Below are positions 6,770-15,548 of a DNA stretch of 64,000 nt, one piece after another; the first letter of the stretch is position 1, and each line of letters opens with the position of its first letter. Below the pieces are notes generated by a model that was not told where the DNA came from, made no database searches, and saw only the letters and a list, made by a program, of their open reading frames with translations. A program made the translations under genes and the position numbers. This DNA is from UBA1447 sp964612185 (GTDB lineage Bacteria; Bacillota; Clostridia; Oscillospirales; Acutalibacteraceae), in NCBI GenBank assembly GCA_964612185.1, contig CAZTCR010000005.1, forward strand, positions 35,700-99,699, in the 5' to 3' direction.

Positions 6770-9700
6770 TTAATCTGCCTTGCGCAGCTGCGCGATTTCT
6801 CTTCTGATTCTGTGTTTGGCATAGGTCAAGAGAAATTTCCGGCGCGAGCGCGCGTGGCCGCGTTTGTTGTTTTTGACGGCAAAGCTTTGCGCCGGTGTCA
6901 GCGCAAAGCTGATTTCCCGCTTCTCCAGACTGTCATAAAGCTCCGTCGCGCAAACGGCCTGCGGTTCATTTTGGGTTGCCGTCGCGGCAAGCAGGATGAT
7001 TTTTTCGTCCGCAGGCAAAACATATTCTTTCACGCCGGCAGGGATGTCAAAGGTATACTTGAAAAAGTATATCTGCCTGCCGTATTCGTCGCCGTGACTG
7101 CTGTGGGCATGCGTCGTATTCCAGGCAAGCGTGTCTTTTTTAATATACCCCGCTTCATTGAGGTTCAGCAAATCCCACGCGCCGGGGCGCTCATCCGCTG
7201 ACTGTATGGTAACCGGTAGGGATGTGTCATCAAAACCGAACACCGTTTCCCGGTCACCGTTAAAAGCGGCGGCAATGATGTGCAGCCTTGAAGAACCGGT
7301 CGGCAGCGGCAGGTGCTGAGCGTTGCAGGCAAGGGCGTTCATTTCGCCCGGCGCTGTTGACCCTGTATTGAAACCGACTCCCCCGCAGCGGATTTCCGCC
7401 GGGAATTGCTCCGCGGGCAAGCTGAGTCCGTTCGGCAAGGCGCCTGCTGTGCGGTTTGCGTTGGCGGTTACCGCATTCAGGTTATATGGCAGGTCAATCG
7501 AAACAGCTTTCACCCCGACGGCTTTCTCCGCTCCATTTTTTATTGTCAGCGCAAATGTTTTCGGTTCGAAGGCGCCTATATCAAACACCAGCTCCCCGTT
7601 TTCAACCTTTGCGGCGCCTTTCGGCTCCTCGGTCGCCCAAACTTCACGCGCGGTGATGATGCCGTCCCCTATTTGCAGACGCACATTTTCATGGCTTTTG
7701 TTCCCGCCTTCGTTGACGCGCAATACAATTTCCTCCGATGCCTGCGCTTTTTTGATGGCTCTGATCATGACGGCATTGTCACTCACGGAGCAAAATGAAA
7801 ATTCCGCGCCGAGCCTGCCCGGTGAGGTGGGTACGGCGAAAGCGTTCATCGGCTGCACAAATTCCATCGCAGCCTGCTGCGTGCCGTTTTGCCAGGAACC
7901 GGCGTGCGAATAAACAGCGAAGGAATAGCGGTTCAGCCCGAATTCCAGCAGATGCTGGGCATCGCGGTATGCCGCGCGGGGGGAATGGATGCCGGTCAGG
8001 CGCAGGGTATTGTTGTTTGGTTTGTCCCAGCCCACCTTACTGTCACTGAATACCGATACACCAAAGCGCCCGTCCGTATCGGTGATATCCGCCCAATTTT
8101 GCGCCGGCACCTCATACAGGGACGGTTTGCTGTTGCCCCGTTCAATGACGCCGAGCCCCAAGTCATAGGCTGCCTTTTTATTGGCGACGGTGAATGGAAA
8201 TTCGGTTTTCAGCAGTGTGCGGAGCGAACGCCAGTCAATTTCATTGAAAACATGAACCGTTTCACCCTTTGAGTCGAGCGAAATAACCTGTTTAAACACC
8301 GAGCCGCCTGCATGCCGTACGGTCTGAATCGCTATCCTTGCGGGTCCGTTTTCAATAATGCTGAAAGCCGTGTTCGCGGCGTATTCGCGCGGCGGTGCCA
8401 TGACTTCTTTGTACGCCAGTTCCCACGCCGGGTAGGTGCCCGCGCCGTCGTAATCGTACAGCGCCATGCGGATCGGTTTGGATAAAAGCTCTTTGCTGAG
8501 GGTCTTGTCAAAAATCTGCGCGATGTCCCCGTTTTCGTCCAGTGTTACGAGGTATTTCGCGTTTTCGAGCGTCCTTTCCGTAACGGTCAGGTCGCTTTTA
8601 ACGGCGCTTGGTACGGCCGAGGGGCGCACATCATAAGCGGCATATCCAATAGAAGGTACCCGGGCGCAAAAGGCTATGAGGTGACTTTTTGTGCCTTTTT
8701 TGACCGTTTGGGCGAGGACTTCTTCGCCGTTCGCGTTGTAGACGCCGATAAAATCGCAGGGCTTGTCAAAACAAACTTCCGCCGTGACAACACCCGCTCT
8801 TTTACCTTGTGCCTGCACGGGGTTGTTGACCACCAAAGCAACGCCTTTTGCGAAGGAAGTATCCATCTCCGAAGCGACACTTGCGGCGGCAAAGCGGTAT
8901 TCCTCCGCGAACTGATTCAATGATAAAATATAATCGTTCCAGTTGCGCTTGCAGCAAATCTCCAGCGAGGTACCGGTGATGTCGTCATGGAACTGGTGGG
9001 CAATCACCCGCTTCCATGCGGTATCCAAAACGCTTTGCGGGTAGGCATACCCCGCCAACACACCAGCGGCTGCGGCTGCCCGCTCGGCGGCGTCCGCGAG
9101 CAATTCGGCGCGCCGGTTCCAGCGCTTGCCGATGGCGCGGGAAGTGTAACAGCCGACGCCGTGGTCGGTCATCACCAGCTCGTTTTGCCAAACCGGCAGC
9201 TTTGCTTTTTGCTCCCGGGTTAAAAGACTGTCCATGTCCCTAAACACATGGTCTGTTGCTGCAGGTATTACCTCAATCTTGGCGGAGGCATTCCGCGCCG
9301 CTTCGCTGAGTACAGCCTTGACGGACTCCTCCCGCGGGGCACCGCCCCTGTCCCCGATACCATGGAGGACAAAAGTAAACGGCAGGTCATACTTCCTGCT
9401 GTTTGATTTCAGTTTTCGTTTGACGGAACCTTTTTTGCGTACCGTTTTCAGGCTCCGGTTGTAGTCCCCGGCATCCAGGGAAGCATAAATCTCCCCGCCG
9501 TCCGGCCCCCGCCAAATCCCTAAATCAAACGGCACCTCATAAGCGCTGCTCCAAATGAGCTTTTGGGTGGTGAAGCCTTTCAGGTTGGCATGCGCCGCCA
9601 CGGACGGCACCGCCCAGCCGAAGCCGAAGCAGTCGGGCAGATAAATATCCTCGCTGCGCTTGCCGAATTTTTCCCGGAAATAAGCGGTGCCGACTAATAT

Positions 9701-10018
9701 ATTTCTGAACAGCGCCTCGGGCGAGGGAATATTGACATCGCCGTTTTCGTAACTGCTGCCGGACACCTGCCAGCGGCCCCGCGCGACATATCCTTTGAGT
9801 TTTTCAAACAGCTCCGGGTAATATTCCTCCAGGAGTTCATAGCGGTAGCTGCCCTCAAAACTGAAGACATAGTCCGGGTATTTTTCGAACAATGCGAAGT
9901 TTTCCGTTAGCGTTTTGGGCAGGTAGTCCCGCAGGGTGGTTTCGAAGTCCCAGCTCCAGGAGGTATCCAGATGCGTGGTGGCCACCGCGTAGACGCGGGG
10001 TTTTAATGCGTCGGGCAT
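6770..10018 (-). CDS. GH38 alpha-mannosidase-type glycoside hydrolase
   Basis: A 1082-residue enzyme of glycoside hydrolase family 38, which removes alpha-linked mannose with retention of configuration using one zinc ion. Near the N-terminus THLDTSW carries zinc ligands H16 and D18. LPDCFGFGW carries the nucleophile position D129, and HQFHDDITGTS gives further zinc/acid-base residues. The central and C-terminal beta-sandwich regions follow. No signal peptide is visible, so it is probably cytoplasmic. The basic tail (NNKRGHARSRRKF) is unusual. ATG at 10018 follows GGAGGAACT. It is flanked by terminators on both sides, so it may form a single-gene unit that breaks down imported mannosides. The true substrate cannot be read from sequence. 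Confidence 0.88.
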   Translation of the reverse strand: MPDALKPRVYAVATTHLDTSWSWDFETTLRDYLPKTLTENFALFEKYPDYVFSFEGSYRYELLEEYYPELFEKLKGYVARGRWQVSGSSYENGDVNIPSPEALFRNILVGTAYFREKFGKRSEDIYLPDCFGFGWAVPSVAAHANLKGFTTQKLIWSSAYEVPFDLGIWRGPDGGEIYASLDAGDYNRSLKTVRKKGSVKRKLKSNSRKYDLPFTFVLHGIGDRGGAPREESVKAVLSEAARNASAKIEVIPAATDHVFRDMDSLLTREQKAKLPVWQNELVMTDHGVGCYTSRAIGKRWNRRAELLADAAERAAAAAGVLAGYAYPQSVLDTAWKRVIAHQFHDDITGTSLEICCKRNWNDYILSLNQFAEEYRFAAASVASEMDTSFAKGVALVVNNPVQAQGKRAGVVTAEVCFDKPCDFIGVYNANGEEVLAQTVKKGTKSHLIAFCARVPSIGYAAYDVRPSAVPSAVKSDLTVTERTLENAKYLVTLDENGDIAQIFDKTLSKELLSKPIRMALYDYDGAGTYPAWELAYKEVMAPPREYAANTAFSIIENGPARIAIQTVRHAGGSVFKQVISLDSKGETVHVFNEIDWRSLRTLLKTEFPFTVANKKAAYDLGLGVIERGNSKPSLYEVPAQNWADITDTDGRFGVSVFSDSKVGWDKPNNNTLRLTGIHSPRAAYRDAQHLLEFGLNRYSFAVYSHAGSWQNGTQQAAMEFVQPMNAFAVPTSPGRLGAEFSFCSVSDNAVMIRAIKKAQASEEIVLRVNEGGNKSHENVRLQIGDGIITAREVWATEEPKGAAKVENGELVFDIGAFEPKTFALTIKNGAEKAVGVKAVSIDLPYNLNAVTANANRTAGALPNGLSLPAEQFPAEIRCGGVGFNTGSTAPGEMNALACNAQHLPLPTGSSRLHIIAAAFNGDRETVFGFDDTSLPVTIQSADERPGAWDLLNLNEAGYIKKDTLAWNTTHAHSSHGDEYGRQIYFFKYTFDIPAGVKEYVLPADEKIILLAATATQNEPQAVCATELYDSLEKREISFALTPAQSFAVKNNKRGHARSRRKFLLTYAKHRIRREIAQLRKAD

Positions 10019-10041
10019 AGTTCCTCCATCAATCAGATAGT

Positions 10042-10073
10042 AAAAAGGGACAGATTTTCATCCGCCCCTTTTT
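10042..10073 (-). terminator. terminator-like hairpin before the GH38 gene
   Basis: On the minus strand AAAAAGGGG-CGGAT loops back to ATCTG-TCCCTTTTT (one mismatch) and ends in a T-run. A second hairpin (CGGGTA...TACCCG) lies at about 10083-10107. Together they should stop transcripts of the membrane-protein gene at 10114. Confidence 0.6.
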
Positions 10074-10113
10074 GGTAATTATCGGGTAGGAGCAAGCGCC
10101 TTACCCGGCTTTA

Positions 10114-11904
10114 TTAACTGCCGAGCTTCACCGAGTCGGCTTTGATGATTTTGTTGGTGCCTTCAACGATGGTGAAGGTAACCGTAACGGTGTCGTTGGT
10201 GTTGAGGATGATGGCATCCGCGGCTTTGGAAGCGGCGATGGAATAATAGACATCCCCGTCCGCGAGCTTGATGTAGTACCAGCTTTCCCCGCCGATAACC
10301 GCGGTGCGGATATCTGTTACAATGCCTGTTTTGTCTTCGGTTTTAACAGGTTCCGGGTCCGTGTTGCCGTTGCCCGGCTCATCAATATCGTTAACATCGA
10401 TGTCAACCGCGATGCCCTCGGCTTTAAGCAAGGCGTTGTATTGCCCGAGGCAGTCCGCCAGATCGTTGCCCACCACAAAGAGTTTATTGAAGTTCCGGAC
10501 ATTCACCATAGCAAACTGCTGGTTGACATTGTCATTGTCCTTTAGCGCCATAAAATAGGTCGGTTCTCCGCTGACATTGATGAGCAGCGGGAAGGAGGCG
10601 ACATAAGCTTTGTCCTTCACTTTGCCTTCCGCAACGGACATGGCTGATTGTTCCTTGGCACCGTTGACCCGGTAGAAAGTGGCCGCTTTGGTCCGCTGGT
10701 TAATCAGCACAAAACCGGTAATGGATTGGTCGCTCGTCACGGAGGTGACGCCGGTATACATAAATACATCGTCATCCTTCGCGATATAGTTGTACCCTTC
10801 CGTGGTAACAAAAACATCCCGTTGGCCGAGTATGGAGTTCCAAAATCCGTTTTGGTACTTGCCGTAGTAATTGTATTGCTGCACGAGCAGGTCGGAGGAG
10901 AAGATGCGGTCAAGCCACTGAATGTCCGGATTGGTCTTCAGCTCGTCCAAAGTATAATACTGGCAGGCACCGTTGAGATCGTTTGATTTAACCAAAACCG
11001 CGCCGATCACATCGGGGCCGCCGAAAAGTCCGATGGTTTTGTCAAGCCTTGCGCAAACCCAGTACGGTGTGCCGTTATCGTCAATTTCAAAGGTGGGATC
11101 TGCAAAAAGGTAGGTGGGGTATTGAAAGCGCAGGTGGCGCTTGAGCAGGCGGCCGAAATGCTCCGCCGGTGAGTATTTAATATTGTCCTGCCCGATGGCT
11201 TTGAGCTCCACAAACTTGGTGGTTTGGTCAGCCATATTGATGATTGTATAGCCGGGGAAACCCTCGGAGCGGTTGGTGAACCATTTGATAATATTGGCGT
11301 ACTGCAGTGTCGCGACCCTGACCGGGTTGCCCTTGTAGTTGATTTGCGTGTACAGGGGGTAAACCGTAAACTGCGAAACTTTGCCGATTTTTTCAAGATC
11401 GCTCAATGCTCTCGATGCGATATTTGCCGCGGCGGCTTCGTCAAGGCGCGGAATGTTGCTGTAGGACTTGGCATCCTGCCGCTCGATTTCTTCGGCAAAA
11501 TTGCCGTTGTCGTTTACCGTAATAATCTGGCTGTAGCTCTTCGCACGGAAGAAGACCGAGGAAATAATAAGACCGACCAGCACCACCAGTACCAGTAAAC
11601 CGATGCCGATACCGGGGATAATCGCCTGCTTTTTGACATAGGGGATATACTCCGGCTTTGCCATGGCTTTTGTGGTGATGAATGTCAGCGCGATGTAGGT
11701 GGCGAATATCGCGCCGAAGAAGAAATAGAATTCCATCGCCTTGGGGTTCATCGGGGGCAGCATCAGGTAATAGTAAAGCCCGGCAAGCACCGCGGTGCCC
11801 AGGATACAGATGACAATTTTCAACGCCGCCTTTTCCGGCGGGATAATAATCTCTTTTTTCCTGTTGCCGCCTTTACCTGTAAAATCTACTTTAATGGGAT
11901 CCAT
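10114..11904 (-). CDS. membrane-anchored protein of unknown function
   Basis: A 596-residue protein. The first 120 residues hold three strongly hydrophobic helices (about 27-48, 57-78 and 94-117). The rest is a large domain that is probably outside the membrane. It is rich in aromatic residues and segments such as LFADPTFEIDDNGTPYWVCA and GTPYW-type beta elements. A Gly/Asn/Pro-rich linker (about 505-520) leads to a C-terminal OB-like beta domain of about 75 residues. I do not recognise the family. ATG at 11904 follows AAGGAGCTG, and a strong promoter stands at 11952-11980. It is a single-gene unit between a divergent promoter and a terminator. A cell-envelope role is inferred only from topology. 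Confidence 0.6.
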   Translation of the reverse strand: MDPIKVDFTGKGGNRKKEIIIPPEKAALKIVICILGTAVLAGLYYYLMLPPMNPKAMEFYFFFGAIFATYIALTFITTKAMAKPEYIPYVKKQAIIPGIGIGLLVLVVLVGLIISSVFFRAKSYSQIITVNDNGNFAEEIERQDAKSYSNIPRLDEAAAANIASRALSDLEKIGKVSQFTVYPLYTQINYKGNPVRVATLQYANIIKWFTNRSEGFPGYTIINMADQTTKFVELKAIGQDNIKYSPAEHFGRLLKRHLRFQYPTYLFADPTFEIDDNGTPYWVCARLDKTIGLFGGPDVIGAVLVKSNDLNGACQYYTLDELKTNPDIQWLDRIFSSDLLVQQYNYYGKYQNGFWNSILGQRDVFVTTEGYNYIAKDDDVFMYTGVTSVTSDQSITGFVLINQRTKAATFYRVNGAKEQSAMSVAEGKVKDKAYVASFPLLINVSGEPTYFMALKDNDNVNQQFAMVNVRNFNKLFVVGNDLADCLGQYNALLKAEGIAVDIDVNDIDEPGNGNTDPEPVKTEDKTGIVTDIRTAVIGGESWYYIKLADGDVYYSIAASKAADAIILNTNDTVTVTFTIVEGTNKIIKADSVKLGS

Positions 11905-11951
11905 TGTTACAGCTCCTTAGTCATCACGATTTGCGAATAAACGCATGTTAG

Positions 11952-11980
11952 AGTATATCTTATTACATCCTTAATTACAA
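11952..11980 (-). promoter_or_regulatory. sigma-A promoter of the 596-residue membrane protein gene
   Basis: On the minus strand TTGTAA (11975-11980), 17 bp, TATACT (11952-11957), about 50 nt before the start codon. It is divergent from the promoter at 12033. Confidence 0.7.
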
Positions 11981-12032
11981 GACTAAAGTTGTGAACATTT
12001 ACCGCGGACTTCAAGCCTGTCCGCATTTCCGG

Positions 12033-12061
12033 TTGACGCCGGCAACCCGGAATGATATAGT
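12033..12061 (+). promoter_or_regulatory. sigma-A promoter of the hydroxypyruvate-isomerase-like gene
   Basis: TTGACG (12033-12038), 17 bp, TATAGT (12056-12061). The predicted start near 12068 gives a leader of about 34 nt. Confidence 0.7.
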
Positions 12062-12101
12062 AGAAACAACGAAAATCCGCATCACGAAAGGATGATTCCC
12101 C

Positions 12102-12893
12102 TTGCTGAAATTCTCCCCCTGTATTGAGATGATGTTCCAATCCCTGCCGTTCGCGGAGCGTTTTGCCGCGGTTAAAGCGGCGGGGTTAAACCATGCCGAA
12201 TTTTGGGGCTGGGCGCACCGCGACCTGACGGAGCTCAAAGAAGCGTCGGAGAAAAACGGCGTACAAATCACGAGCATGTGCGTGGGTTCCAAAGACGCGG
12301 CGCTCGCCGCCGAATACGGTAAAAAAGCGCTGCTCTCGCCGGAGAGCGGCGATGTGCTGTTTCAGGTGGTCGAAGAATCTGTAAAAGCCGCGAAGTTTCT
12401 GAATGTTCCCGCGCTCATCATCACAACCGGTCAGGAGCGCGCGGACATTTCTCACGAAGCGCAGCATCAGTATGTTGTCAGTGCCCTGCGTCAAGCGGCG
12501 CCGCTTTTTGAAAAAGCCGGCATCCTTGCCGTGCTGGAACCGCTGAACATTTTGTGCGACCACAAGGGTTATTTTTTATCCTCCGGCTATGAGGCGTTTG
12601 ATATCATCCGCGAAGTGAACAGCCCGCATGTCAAGCTGCTGTATGACATTTACCACCAACAGATCACCGAGGGCAATTTAATCCCGAATATCCGCAATCA
12701 CATTGATCTCATCGGCCACTTCCATGTGGCGGACAACCCCGGTCGCCATGAACCCGGCACGGGCGAAATCAATTATAAAAATGTTTTCGCCGCCATTGAC
12801 GCGCTCGGGTATGAAGGCGCCGTCGGCCTGGAGTACAGCCCGACCATCGACGCCGCCGAAGCGCTGCAAAATACAGTGGCACTGGCGCAATAG
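12102..12893 (+). CDS. hydroxypyruvate isomerase-like TIM-barrel protein
   Basis: A 263-residue protein of the xylose-isomerase-like TIM-barrel superfamily, closest in feel to hydroxypyruvate isomerase (Hyi) and related ketose epimerases. Metal-ligand positions are visible: the E of VLEPLN near residue 148, LLYDIYHQQ near 185, HFHVADNPGRHEPGTGEI near 210 and GLEYSP near 247. The start is a TTG (12102) chosen because AAAGGATG lies at a fitting distance and the N-terminus LKFSPCIEMMF matches the first barrel strand. It is monocistronic between its own promoter and the terminator at 12913. The sugar-acid substrate is not determined by the sequence. Confidence 0.75.
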   Translation: MLKFSPCIEMMFQSLPFAERFAAVKAAGLNHAEFWGWAHRDLTELKEASEKNGVQITSMCVGSKDAALAAEYGKKALLSPESGDVLFQVVEESVKAAKFLNVPALIITTGQERADISHEAQHQYVVSALRQAAPLFEKAGILAVLEPLNILCDHKGYFLSSGYEAFDIIREVNSPHVKLLYDIYHQQITEGNLIPNIRNHIDLIGHFHVADNPGRHEPGTGEINYKNVFAAIDALGYEGAVGLEYSPTIDAAEALQNTVALAQ

Positions 12894-12912
12894 CGTAAAG
12901 AAAAGCCTGACA

Positions 12913-12951
12913 AAACGGGATGCCGGCTCATGAAGAGTCAGCATCCCGTTT
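12913..12951. terminator. bidirectional intrinsic terminator
   Basis: Stem AAACGGGATGC / GCATCCCGTTT with T-rich flanks on both sides, placed between two convergent genes (plus strand ending 12893, minus strand ending 12961). Confidence 0.85.
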
Positions 12952-12960
12952 CATATTTTT

Positions 12961-13764
12961 TTATCCCGCCGGTTTTATGCCGAAGAAATGCACAATATTC
13001 AAATCCTCCGGGATATCCTCCCCGTGTGTACCGCCGCCGGTTGCTTTGGTATGAACGCCGTGGTCGGTGCAAAAACACAGCAGGGTGTTATGCTTTTGAT
13101 AGTGCTTGTCAATCGCTTCGGCCAGTTTTTCAAAAATACTGATTTGATTTTTCATTGCCTCAAGCGAAGACTCGCTTTGGGTACCGGTCAAATGCATCGC
13201 GTCGTCATATTCCTGGGTATAGACGCTGATGAAATCGTATGCATCCTTTGCGATGAGTTCAAGCGCTTTTTGCGCGACTTCCTCATCATACGGCATAAAG
13301 AAATAGTCCAGCGCTTTGCCGGCGTATATTTTAGACATGCTGGACCCCTGCACCGCGACAATCGCCACCCGTTTGCCAGCCCGGAGCAGCGCGTCAAACA
13401 GCGAATCTGTTATGACAACGGGTTTTTCGTACTGCTTCACGCCGTGAATGACCGGTTGCGTGCCCGTGTACATGGACGCGAAGCAAACCGGTGTGACCGC
13501 CGGCATCACGGTTTTAAGCGGTACGCCAACCTGCGTATGCCGGAGTACGGGCGCAAAATCAGCGGTGTAGTTTTGAAACAGCCACATGGCGAGCGCGTCG
13601 GGGTTATATACCACCGCCCGGCCGACAGTTCCGTTTGCTTTGCTTTTCAGCAGTTCACTCAGCCAGTCAATTTTTGACTCAGACTGCAGGGGAGCCTCTA
13701 TACCCAAAATGGCGGCAACGGTTGCCGCCACTTTTGTCATTGAAATTGAATTAAAACTGTTCAT
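12961..13764 (-). CDS. alkaline-phosphatase superfamily (phosphodiesterase-like) protein
   Basis: A 267-residue protein with the layout of small type-I phosphodiesterase/nucleotide-pyrophosphatase-like members of the alkaline phosphatase superfamily. MPAVTPVCFASMYTG with TQPVIHGV (about 87-108) is the nucleophile region (T91 is the likely nucleophile), EYDDAMH is at about 190-196, and CTDHGVHTKATGGGTHGED near the C-terminus carries metal-binding D/H residues. There is no signal peptide, so it is probably cytoplasmic. It follows the FAD-oxidoreductase gene by 20 nt in the same direction, so the two share a transcript. The substrate is unknown. It is shorter than classic phosphatases, but all core motifs appear present. 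Confidence 0.7.
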   Translation of the reverse strand: MNSFNSISMTKVAATVAAILGIEAPLQSESKIDWLSELLKSKANGTVGRAVVYNPDALAMWLFQNYTADFAPVLRHTQVGVPLKTVMPAVTPVCFASMYTGTQPVIHGVKQYEKPVVITDSLFDALLRAGKRVAIVAVQGSSMSKIYAGKALDYFFMPYDEEVAQKALELIAKDAYDFISVYTQEYDDAMHLTGTQSESSLEAMKNQISIFEKLAEAIDKHYQKHNTLLCFCTDHGVHTKATGGGTHGEDIPEDLNIVHFFGIKPAG

Positions 13765-13784
13765 GCCAAAAACCTGCTCCTGTT

Positions 13785-15218
13785 TTATTCCTTTATCCCC
13801 AAAATATCCCGCGCGACCACGACCCCGGTGACCGATGCCTGCATGAGTCCCCTGGTAATCCCCGCGCCGTCACCGATGGTATAGAAGTGCTTTACCTTGG
13901 TTTCAAAATTCTTGTTTACATCCAGCTTGGAGGAGTAGAATTTTACTTCAATGCCGTACAGCAGGGTATTTTTTGAATACAGCCCCGGTACAATTTTGTC
14001 AAACGCGCGCAGGGCTTCGATGATGCTGGTCAGGTGCCTGTGCGGCAGCACAAACGACAGGTCACCCGGCACAGCTGTAACAAGGGTTGGCCTGGTGGTG
14101 GATTTGTTGAGCCGGGAGGTGTCCGTGCGCCGGCCCATTAAAAGGTCACCCAGGCGCTGGACAATGATGCCGCCGCCCGTGAGCATATTGCCGAGCTGGG
14201 CAATATACCGACCGTATTCGATGGGCTGGTTGAAAGGCTCAGTGAATCTGGTGGAAACGAGCATGGCAAAATTGGTGTTTTCCGTCAGCGACCCTTCGTC
14301 CGCGTAACTGTGTCCGTTGACCACCGCAATACTCCGGTCAAAGGTTTTATTGAAGCCCGCGTTATAGTGCTCCTCGCTGACAATGCCGCCCGGGTTCATA
14401 CAGAAAGTCCGGACTTTATTCTCAAAAGTGTCGGAATAATAGACCATCTTCGCTTCGTAGAGATGCTTGGTGACTTTATCCATGACGGAATTGGGCACTT
14501 CCACCCGCACACCGATATCCACCTCGTTATTCTTCAGGCCAATGCCGTTGTCCTGCGCGATTTTATTGAGCCATTCCGCGCCGCCGCGCCCCGGTGCCGC
14601 AATCACATAATCGGCTTCAACCTCCTGTGTGGTGCCGTCTTTGAGCGTGAGCTTCGCGCCGCAGGCTTTGCCGTCTTTTATAACCGGGTCGGCATGGGTG
14701 CGCTCCATAAAGGTGAACCCTTTCACGGTGCGCAGGTATTCGTACATGGCCTGCAGCACTTCATAAGCATTCTCCGTCCCCAAGTGCCGCACGGGGCAGC
14801 GGATGAGCTGAATATTGTGTTTGGAACACTCATAGGCGATTTCTTCCACCTTTTTGTCGTTAAGACCGTGGACTTCTTTGGGCGCGCCGTATTCGAGGTA
14901 AATTTTGTCGGTATACTTTATCAGCCCGCGCACTTCGTCCAGGGGCAGGTAGCTCGTTAAATTGCCGCCGACATCCTCGGAAAGCGACAGCTTGCCGTCC
15001 GAAAACGCGCCCGCGCCCGCCCAGCCGCTCATAATATTGCAGGGGTTGCAGTTGACGCAAACACCCTTGCTCCTGGCGGGGCAATTCCTCCGTTTAATGG
15101 ATATCCCCTCGTCGACAATCAGCACCTTATACGCCGGCGAAGTCTTTTTATACAGTTCCAGCGCGGTAAAAATACCCGCCGGCCCCGCGCCGATAATCAC
15201 TGCGTTATATTTTTCCAA
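13785..15218 (-). CDS. NAD(P)/FAD-dependent dehydrogenase
   Basis: A 477-residue flavoprotein. VIIGAGPAGIFTALELYKK at the N-terminus is a Rossmann GxGxxG FAD motif, APGRGGAEW near residue 210 is a second dinucleotide-type turn, and the C-terminal GDGAGITRGLMQASVTG is the FAD-ribityl binding segment. A cysteine cluster (CPARSKGVCVNCNPC, about 46-60) is typical of this group of uncharacterised FAD-dependent dehydrogenases. The start is TTG at 15218 behind GGAG. The 180-bp repeat copy B lies 34 nt upstream and is transcribed as its leader from the promoter at 15431. The substrate is unknown; co-transcription with the phosphatase-like gene is likely. Confidence 0.75.
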   Translation of the reverse strand: MEKYNAVIIGAGPAGIFTALELYKKTSPAYKVLIVDEGISIKRRNCPARSKGVCVNCNPCNIMSGWAGAGAFSDGKLSLSEDVGGNLTSYLPLDEVRGLIKYTDKIYLEYGAPKEVHGLNDKKVEEIAYECSKHNIQLIRCPVRHLGTENAYEVLQAMYEYLRTVKGFTFMERTHADPVIKDGKACGAKLTLKDGTTQEVEADYVIAAPGRGGAEWLNKIAQDNGIGLKNNEVDIGVRVEVPNSVMDKVTKHLYEAKMVYYSDTFENKVRTFCMNPGGIVSEEHYNAGFNKTFDRSIAVVNGHSYADEGSLTENTNFAMLVSTRFTEPFNQPIEYGRYIAQLGNMLTGGGIIVQRLGDLLMGRRTDTSRLNKSTTRPTLVTAVPGDLSFVLPHRHLTSIIEALRAFDKIVPGLYSKNTLLYGIEVKFYSSKLDVNKNFETKVKHFYTIGDGAGITRGLMQASVTGVVVARDILGIKE

Positions 15219-15252
15219 ATCAACACGCTCCTTTTTTCAAACCAGCATTATT

Positions 15253-15432
15253 ATACTAATCTCCATTTAAAAGATAGACAAGTCTATCTTTTAATCCGCT
15301 GTCCAAAGACAGCGGGGGCAGCATTTGCTGCCGGAAATACCGTTCAATGCTATCTGTCTGCGGCTTCAGCCGCAGCGGCAAGCTTTGCTTGCCGATTAAA
15401 ATTGTGTCTACAATTTTAATGCAGAATAGTAT
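15253..15432 (-). repeat. 180-bp structured repeat, copy B (leader of the FAD dehydrogenase)
   Basis: Best-formed copy. It has six hairpins that almost tile the element: 15269-15292 (11-bp stem, 2-nt loop), 15296-15315 (CCGCTGTC/GACAGCGG), 15317-15332 (GGCAGC/GCTGCC), 15358-15375 (CTGCGGCT/AGCCGCAG), 15376-15394 (CGGCAAGC/GCTTGCCG) and 15395-15420 (ATTAAAATTGT/ACAATTTTAAT). The only unpaired stretch is 15333-15357. Outer inverted ends close the whole unit. There is no open reading frame of note. The -10 box of a minus-strand promoter spans its right edge. Confidence 0.85.
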
Positions 15433-15459
15433 TATAGCATCTTCCACCCCGGTCGGCAA
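15431..15459 (-). promoter_or_regulatory. promoter at the edge of repeat copy B
   Basis: On the minus strand TTGCCG (15454-15459), 17 bp, TATAAT (15431-15436). The -10 box is perfect and its last bases belong to the repeat end, so transcription of the FAD-dehydrogenase leader should begin inside the repeat. Confidence 0.6.
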
Positions 15460-15548
15460 GCAAAAAAGTCCGCCGGCAACGGCAAGCCGCTCTTTTCTTT
15501 TTTATCTCTTTCCTGTATGATTAAGTGGATGGAAAGGATGGTAATTGT

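Noticed and set aside
6622..6822. 67-residue upstream extension of the AAA ATPase frame
   Set aside because: It overlaps the mannosidase 3' end and its terminator; a good ribosome binding site stands before the internal ATG at 6621.
12988..13677. 229-codon plus-strand open frame opposite the phosphatase-like gene
   Set aside because: Composition and lack of motifs mark it as a shadow; the minus-strand frame has clear phosphatase-superfamily motifs.
15253..15432. Insertion sequence
   Set aside because: The unit is only 180 bp and encodes no transposase; at most it is a non-autonomous element.
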